A stretch of 5,421 bases of DNA from an uncultured Chloroflexota bacterium. GTDB lineage: Bacteria > Chloroflexota > Limnocylindria > Limnocylindrales > CSP1-4. The notes beneath the pieces are model-generated. The model was not told the DNA's origin, searched no databases, and was given only the letters and a program-made list of their open reading frames with translations. The first letter of the stretch is position 1. Each line of letters begins with the position of its first letter. Of the stretch, positions 1 through 5,421 are shown in pieces. Both the position numbers and the translations under genes were made by a program. The stretch covers positions 1 to 5,421 of the forward strand of contig CAIYZX010000170.1 in assembly GCA_903930745.1 (NCBI GenBank), written 5' to 3'.

Positions 1-16
1 TCCCCTCGGGGACCCC

Positions 17-93
17 GGGCGATTAGCTCAGTCGGTCAGAGCGCACGGTTCACATCCGTGAGGTCACTGGTTCGAGCCCAGTATCGCCCACCA
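17..93 (+). tRNA. tRNA-Val (anticodon CAC), CCA encoded
   Basis: The sequence folds as a complete cloverleaf. The acceptor arm GGGCGAT (17-23) pairs with ATCGCCC (83-89). The D stem GCTC (26-29) pairs with GAGC (39-42), with the conserved GG in its loop. The anticodon stem CACGG (44-48) pairs with CCGTG (56-60) around loop TTCACAT, giving anticodon CAC at 51-53, which reads valine codon GTG. The T stem ACTGG (66-70) pairs with CCAGT (78-82) around TTCGAGC. Discriminator A90 is followed by a genome-encoded CCA (91-93). All stems are perfectly paired and no intron is present. GTG is a common valine codon in a genome this GC-rich. A strong hairpin begins 12 bases after the CCA. Only 16 bases of upstream sequence are visible, so I cannot tell whether it belongs to a tRNA cluster. 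Confidence 0.97.
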
Positions 94-104
94 CCTCGAA
101 CCTA

Positions 105-141
105 CAGAGAGCGGAGGCCCAGGCCTCCGCTCTCTGCCTTT
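105..141 (+). terminator. Hairpin terminator candidate after tRNA-Val
   Basis: A perfect 15-bp inverted repeat, CAGAGAGCGGAGGCC (105-119) and GGCCTCCGCTCTCTG (122-136), has a two-base centre (CA). It is followed by CCTTT. It begins 12 bases after the tRNA CCA and sits between convergent genes, where a transcription stop is expected. The U tract is poor, so efficiency as an intrinsic terminator is uncertain. The stem is symmetric and could also act on transcripts arriving from the minus-strand gene ending at 170. Confidence 0.75.
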
Positions 142-158
142 CCGGGACCCGGTCCCGG
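142..158. repeat. Second dyad in the convergent gap
   Basis: CCGGGACC (142-149) and GGTCCCGG (151-158) are exact inverted arms around one central C. The dyad lies directly beside the tRNA-side hairpin and 11 bases from the stop codon of the minus-strand gene (170-172). It could be a second terminator stem serving the minus-strand gene. However, the bases following it on that strand (AAAGG) are not a U tract, so the role is inferred from position only. Confidence 0.5.
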
Positions 159-169
159 CGGCCCGTGCC

Positions 170-718
170 TCAGGTCGCGGGCACGAGCCACACGAACCTC
201 GTGGGCTCGTCCGTCTTGTACGTCCGGCACTCTGCCAGGACCGCCTCCTCCTCGGGCGTGGGCGGTGGCGCGTTCCGGTCCAGCTCCAGCGCCTCCTCTG
301 GCGTCGCGGCATCGATCGAGTAGGCCTCGCCACCGGTGCCGGGCGCCTCGATGCCCGTTGCGGTCACGTCGCAGGCGCCCGTATAGCGGTACCGGACCTT
401 GGCCATGGAGTCGTAGTACCCCTCCGCGATCCGCTGCTCAAAGGCCAGGAGCGGCTCGCGTCCTCCGGGCAGCTCGTTGTAGGCCGTGAGGAGGATGATC
501 CCCGCCCGGTCGAACGGGCCTGGGGCGGGCAGCAGCGGCCGGATGCGGATGGTGGCAGGAGCGGAGCTGGCCGTGCCGGCCGGGACGATCCGGACCGAGG
601 CCTCGTCGTACCCCTCGATCCCCTCAACCCGGTAGGCGGTGCCCGACGAGGGATCGACATGGAGGCCCAGCTCCACGAGCAGCTCGCTGCCTGGGCCCCA
701 CGGGACGTCATGCACCAT
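170..718 (-). CDS. Hypothetical protein, 182 aa, unrecognised
   Basis: I do not recognise a family. The frame stays open upstream to about 1090, but that extension is Arg/Pro/Gly-rich with no protein-like pattern. I therefore start at the ATG at 716-718, preceded by a G-rich stretch (GGGGG, five bases upstream). An ATG four codons earlier (728-730) is nearly as good. From 718 onward the protein looks genuine: mixed hydrophobic and charged composition, G/C-ending codons, and a soluble acidic character. I see no signal peptide, clear membrane segment or known motif. Visible landmarks are a hydrophobic strand RAGIILLTAYNELPGG (71-86), an aromatic/basic stretch YYDSMAKVRYRYTGAC (101-116), an acidic Pro/Glu-rich segment around 139-160, and a C-terminal FVWLVP. 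Cysteines occur at 116 and 164. Its neighbours are a convergent tRNA and a divergent small gene at 1108. Confidence 0.7.
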   Translation of the reverse strand: MVHDVPWGPGSELLVELGLHVDPSSGTAYRVEGIEGYDEASVRIVPAGTASSAPATIRIRPLLPAPGPFDRAGIILLTAYNELPGGREPLLAFEQRIAEGYYDSMAKVRYRYTGACDVTATGIEAPGTGGEAYSIDAATPEEALELDRNAPPPTPEEEAVLAECRTYKTDEPTRFVWLVPAT

Positions 719-763
719 TCCTGCCCCCATGCCACGGACATCGCACCCGGGCACGATAGCGCA

Positions 764-779
764 GGGTGCACGGGTGCAC
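764..779. repeat. Tandem GGGTGCAC repeat with palindromic GTGCAC cores
   Basis: Two adjacent exact copies of GGGTGCAC lie at 764-771 and 772-779. Each contains the self-complementary hexamer GTGCAC, so the site reads as both a direct and an inverted repeat. It lies 46-61 bases upstream of the start of the minus-strand gene at 718, a position where an operator could sit. No regulator family can be named from this. Confidence 0.4.
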
Positions 780-788
780 GTTGCGCGG

Positions 789-817
789 CGGCGACCCGGA
801 CCGCCGGCGACCCGGAC
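789..817. repeat. 13-bp direct repeat, period 16
   Basis: CGGCGACCCGGAC occurs at 789-801 and again at 805-817, separated by three bases. A related octamer, GTCCGGCG, is repeated nearby at 847-854 and 859-866. The region is very GC-rich, so low complexity may account for much of this. No function is assigned. Confidence 0.4.
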
Positions 818-963
818 GGCCGCACCGGGAGGCGACGTTCCGCCCCGTCCGGCGACCGGTCCGGCGGAGGCACCACGGCGCCCCGGTGAGAATCTCCGGC
901 GGACAGCGGAGGGCGGCGTCACAGGCACCGGTGGCCGCGCGTCGCAGACGGTGATCTCCTGTG

Positions 964-998
964 CCCCGCGAAGCGGACCTCCTCCCCGCTTCGCGGGG
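964..998. promoter_or_regulatory. Strong hairpin with ACCTCCTCC loop
   Basis: A perfect 13-bp inverted repeat, CCCCGCGAAGCGG (964-976) and CCGCTTCGCGGGG (986-998), encloses a nine-base loop ACCTCCTCC. On the plus strand it is followed by CTTCCTGCTG, a poor U tract. It lies 110 bases upstream of the ATG at 1108. It could be a terminator or attenuator in that gene's leader, the 3' end of a small RNA, or a leader element of the minus-strand gene. The minus-strand loop reads GGAGGAGGT, which resembles a Shine-Dalgarno sequence. Confidence 0.5.
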
Positions 999-1041
999 CT
1001 TCCTGCTGTCGGGTCCCGGTGGTGCCACGACCTCCGGTTCG

Positions 1042-1070
1042 TTGACCGGATCGCGCGCAGGCGCGACCAT
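1042..1070 (+). promoter_or_regulatory. Possible sigma-70-type promoter for the 111-aa gene
   Basis: TTGACC (1042-1047) matches the -35 consensus at five of six bases. After a 17-base spacer, GACCAT (1065-1070) matches the -10 at only three of six. Initiation from here would leave a short leader of about 30 bases before the ATG at 1108, and it would exclude the 964-998 hairpin. The weak -10 keeps confidence low. A 6-bp dyad, TCGCGC/GCGCGA (1051-1066), fills the spacer. Confidence 0.25.
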
Positions 1071-1107
1071 CGCAGGACCAAGCCGTCCATGGAGATCGGA
1101 ACCCGCG

Positions 1108-1443
1108 ATGTCGTCCGCCCGCTACGTCCACGAGGCGGCGCTCCTCCTGCTCGCGGACATCGAGGACGGGCGGCCCGTGCCGGAGCTGCGGCTCCTGGAC
1201 GTGGGCGGCCCCGTCGGGGACGCCGCCATGGAGGCCTTCCACCGGCTTGAGCGTCACGGGGTCCCGTTCTCCGTTGGCTTCGGCCGCGTTGCGGAGGAGC
1301 GTGGCGACATGCTGCTGCTCCTGCTCTGGGCCGCGATGCAGCGCGTCCTCGGGAGCAACTCGCCGGAGGCCCTGGAGGCGTCGGCGTTCAGCCTGGAGTC
1401 CGTTCGGGTCGTGGCTGCGCGGCACCAGCAGCTGGGCGGGTAG
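1108..1443 (+). CDS. Hypothetical protein, 111 aa, unrecognised
   Basis: No family is recognised. The reading frame shows strong G/C third-position bias and a protein-like pattern from the ATG at 1108. Upstream in-frame sequence from 961 is not protein-like, so I start at 1108, with GGA seven bases upstream as a weak ribosome site. The protein appears soluble and mainly helical. An amphipathic leucine-rich N-terminus (ARYVHEAALLLLADIEDG, 4-21) leads to ELRLLDVGGPVGDAAMEAFHR (26-46), which may be a turn followed by a helix. Next come HGVPFSVGFGR (50-60), a hydrophobic helix MLLLLLWAAMQRVLG (68-82), too short and isolated for a confident membrane span, and a C-terminal helix. There are no cysteines. 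It is divergent from the 182-aa gene and convergent with acnA, so it is probably monocistronic. A small regulatory or adaptor protein is conceivable but unsupported. Confidence 0.72.
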   Translation: MSSARYVHEAALLLLADIEDGRPVPELRLLDVGGPVGDAAMEAFHRLERHGVPFSVGFGRVAEERGDMLLLLLWAAMQRVLGSNSPEALEASAFSLESVRVVAARHQQLGG

Positions 1444-1473
1444 GGAGCCGCCCGTCGATCACGGGGGGGGTGC

Positions 1474-1504
1474 CGAAGGGGCCGGCGTGCTGCCGACCCC
1501 TTCG
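1474..1504. terminator. Imperfect hairpin between convergent genes
   Basis: CGAAGGGGCCGGC (1474-1486) and GCCGACCCCTTCG (1492-1504) pair at 12 of 13 positions, with one C/A mismatch and a five-base loop (GTGCT). It lies 30 bases after the stop of the 111-aa gene and about 40 bases beyond the acnA stop on the other strand, the expected place for a shared terminator. Neither flank has a clear U tract. A run of eight G (1463-1470) precedes it. Confidence 0.5.
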
Positions 1505-1544
1505 TATGGTTCGCTCGGTGTGGGCCGCCCGTGCGGCCGGCGGC

Positions 1545-4223
<2,679 letters not shown>

Positions 4224-4338
4224 GCTCTGATCTCCGCTGTGGGGACCGGGCGATGAGGGTGCGCCCTCGAACCGCTCGCTACACTCGTCGCGTGGAAGTG
4301 TATATCGCGCATCGCCGCTCCGGCACGGTCTGCCTCCG
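4224..4338. promoter_or_regulatory. Divergent acnA / DUF2520 promoter region
   Basis: The 115 bases between the two divergent starts must hold both promoters unless one gene is read from farther away. The only AT-leaning patch is AAGTGTATAT (4296-4305). On the plus strand TATATC (4301-4306) could be a -10, 32 bases before the ATG at 4339, with a poor -35. On the minus strand TACACT (4302-4297) is a -10 candidate for acnA, also with a poor -35. Box assignments are tentative. No riboswitch-like fold was recognised. Confidence 0.35.
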
Positions 4339-5403
4339 ATGAGGGCCTGGGATGATTCCGAGGCCGCGGTCCGCAAGGCGGCCGAACGCCGCGCCGAGGA
4401 GCACGAGGAGCGCCGCAAGGCGCTCGACGAGCAGGGGATCGAGCTTGACCCCGTGACGCCGTCCGGGACGCACCGCCACGGCGACCTGGAGCACGCGAGC
4501 GACCATGCCCATCCGCATGCGCACAGCGGGCCCGGCGAGCGCCCCGTGACCGGCATCGTGGGGGCGGGCTCGGTGGGCCTCGCCCTCGGCGTCGCGCTCT
4601 CGCGCGCGGGCTGGCCGGTTGGCGCGGTGGCCTCGCGTGACGACGCCCGCAGGGAGCGCTTCCGCTCGCTCGTCCCGGGCTGCCGGGCGTTCCACGAGGC
4701 GGCGGCGCTCGTGGACGACGTGGAGCTGGTCATCCTCGCGGTCCCGGACGACGTTGTCCCGCCGCTCGCCCAGTCGCTGCGGCTCTATGCCGGCCAGGCC
4801 ATCGTCCACACCAGCGGCCTGCTGGGTGCGGAGGTCCTCCGCCCGTCCATGGCGGCGGGGACGCAGGCGGGCGGGTTCCATCCGCTCGTGGCGTTCGCGG
4901 ACCTGGACCGGGCGCTCGCGGCGCTCAAGGGCGCCACGATCGCCATCGAGGGTGACGACGAGCTGGCTGCGCACCTCGCGGACATGGCGGATGCCATCGG
5001 CGGCAGCCCGGTCCGCCTCGCGCCCGGCACCAAGGCGGCCTACCACGCGGCGGCGGTGCTGGCGGCGGGCGGCGTGACGAGCCTGCTGGACACGATCCGG
5101 GAGATCGCGGGGGTCGTGGGGCTGGACGAGGAGGGCGCGCTGCGGATCTACCTGCCGCTGGTCCGCCAGACGCTGGCGAACGCCGAGGCGCTGGGGATCA
5201 TGGCCGCGCTCACCGGCCCGGCCACCCGTGGCGACGCGGGAACCGTGCGCACGCACCTGGCCATGCTGGGCTCGCGGGCCCCATCCACGCTGCCCGTCTA
5301 CCGGGCGCTCGCGGAGCGCTCCGTGGAGATCGCCGCCGCGCGGCGCGCCCTGGCACCGGAAGCCGAGGAGCGACTCCGCCGCGCCCTTGCGGGTGACCCG
5401 TGA
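4339..5403 (+). CDS. Rossmann-like/DUF2520 domain protein with His-rich N-terminal extension
   Basis: The 354-aa product has a nucleotide-binding Rossmann core from about residue 70, beginning VTGIVGAGSVGLALG with the GxGxxG glycines at 75, 77 and 80. Its predicted ligand is a dinucleotide such as NAD(P). Family hallmarks follow: HTSG (157-160), GGFHPLVAF (178-186), YHAAAVLAAGG (235-245) at the start of the helical C-terminal DUF2520 domain, and LTGPATRGD (291-299). The family resembles ketopantoate or F420-NADP reductases, but its reaction is not established to my knowledge. Residues 1-69 are extra compared with the usual start at the Rossmann strand. They comprise a charged Ala/Arg/Glu helix (about 7-36) and then seven histidines between 45 and 62. 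Codon bias there is coding-like, so the ATG at 4339 is preferred although its ribosome site is weak. A GTG at residue 70 is the alternative start. The next gene starts nine bases after the stop, implying an operon. Confidence 0.9.
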   Translation: MRAWDDSEAAVRKAAERRAEEHEERRKALDEQGIELDPVTPSGTHRHGDLEHASDHAHPHAHSGPGERPVTGIVGAGSVGLALGVALSRAGWPVGAVASRDDARRERFRSLVPGCRAFHEAAALVDDVELVILAVPDDVVPPLAQSLRLYAGQAIVHTSGLLGAEVLRPSMAAGTQAGGFHPLVAFADLDRALAALKGATIAIEGDDELAAHLADMADAIGGSPVRLAPGTKAAYHAAAVLAAGGVTSLLDTIREIAGVVGLDEEGALRIYLPLVRQTLANAEALGIMAALTGPATRGDAGTVRTHLAMLGSRAPSTLPVYRALAERSVEIAAARRALAPEAEERLRRALAGDP

Positions 5404-5408
5404 GGGGG
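5402..5408 (+). promoter_or_regulatory. Ribosome binding site overlapping the upstream stop
   Basis: GAGGGGG (5402-5408) overlaps the TGA stop of the DUF2520 gene (5401-5403) and lies four bases before the ATG at 5413. It supports a real start at 5413 and suggests translational coupling of the two genes. Confidence 0.6.
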
Positions 5409-5412
5409 TACG

Positions 5413-5421
5413 ATGCGGACA
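5413..5421 (+). CDS. Start of a downstream gene, cut by window end; panC candidate
   Basis: Only three codons (Met-Arg-Thr) are visible before the window ends, preceded by a good G-rich ribosome site. The nine-base gap after the DUF2520 gene implies co-transcription. From family knowledge, genes of this Rossmann/DUF2520 type often sit directly upstream of panC (pantoate-beta-alanine ligase), and many PanC proteins begin Met-Arg-Thr. The identity is therefore a context-based guess; three residues are not evidence for a family, so no symbol is given. Confidence 0.4.

Larger units (their letters stand above)
719..1107. other. 389-bp gene-free divergent intergenic region
   Basis: This stretch separates two divergently transcribed orphan genes. 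Frames are open across it only because stop codons are rare at this GC content. Their translations are Arg/Pro/Gly-rich and I reject them. It holds a tandem GGGTGCAC repeat (764-779), a 13-bp direct repeat with 16-base period (789-817), a strong hairpin (964-998), a possible promoter (1042-1070) and a small dyad (1051-1066). No tRNA-like fold or convincing small ORF was seen. A structured small RNA is possible but not shown. Confidence 0.6.

Noticed and set aside
1..12. Small dyad TCCCC-TC-GGGGA upstream of the tRNA
   Set aside because: It is only five base pairs with a two-base centre and is cut by the window edge, so it cannot be assigned.
58..489. Open frames on both strands overlapping the tRNA and its terminator
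   Set aside because: They run through a perfect tRNA cloverleaf and a hairpin. The translations are Arg/Pro-rich and low in complexity.
719..1090. N-terminal extension of the 182-aa gene (306 aa in total)
   Set aside because: The residues are Arg/Pro/Gly-rich, and the DNA contains direct repeats, a hairpin and the divergent promoter region. It reads as non-coding.
17..1443. Possible genomic island inserted at tRNA-Val
   Set aside because: No integrase, no second copy of the tRNA 3' end and no clear composition shift can be seen in the window.
1463..1470. Run of eight G before the convergent hairpin
   Set aside because: A homopolymer of this length is plausible by chance, or as slippage or sequencing error, in GC-rich intergenic DNA, and it affects no reading frame that I call.
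4224..4733. 170-residue N-terminal extension of the acnA frame
   Set aside because: It is antisense to the DUF2520 gene and not aconitase-like. The ATG at 4223 has a well-placed ribosome site and gives the standard family length.
4279..5256. 325-aa open frame antisense to the DUF2520 gene
   Set aside because: It is Arg/Gly-rich with no recognisable pattern. The plus-strand frame carries the GxGxxG and DUF2520 motifs.

Overview
This is a GC-rich chromosomal window. By eye it is around 70% G+C, with a strong G/C bias at third codon positions. It looks like a high-GC bacterium, plausibly Chloroflexota or Actinomycetota, but nothing here fixes the phylum. The content is mostly housekeeping, and I see no phage, transposon, CRISPR array or defence module.

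Layout from left to right. A complete tRNA-Val(CAC) with an encoded CCA end (17-93, +) is followed by a 15-bp hairpin (105-136) and a second dyad (142-158). These separate it from a convergent gene for an unrecognised 182-aa protein (170-718, -). A 389-bp gene-free stretch (719-1107) follows. It lies between divergent genes and is rich in repeats and dyads, including a 13-bp-stem hairpin whose loop contains ACCTCCT. An unrecognised 111-aa protein (1108-1443, +) comes next, then an imperfect hairpin in the convergent gap. Beyond that is a full-length aconitate hydratase of the AcnA/IRP1 type (1545-4223, -, 892 aa) with all three cluster cysteines. A 115-bp divergent gap leads to a Rossmann-like/DUF2520 protein (4339-5403, +, 354 aa) with an unusual charged, His-rich N-terminal extension. 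Nine bases after its stop a new gene starts (5413, ATG, Met-Arg-Thr) and runs off the window. Family context makes panC a reasonable guess for that gene, but three codons cannot prove it.

Working together: acnA supplies the citrate/isocitrate step of the TCA or glyoxylate cycle. The DUF2520 gene and its downstream partner look like a translationally coupled operon that may belong to pantothenate/CoA metabolism. The two small orphan genes share a divergent control region, and no function can be assigned to them from sequence. The points most worth a second look are the His-rich extension, the hairpin with an anti-Shine-Dalgarno-like loop, and the two orphan proteins.
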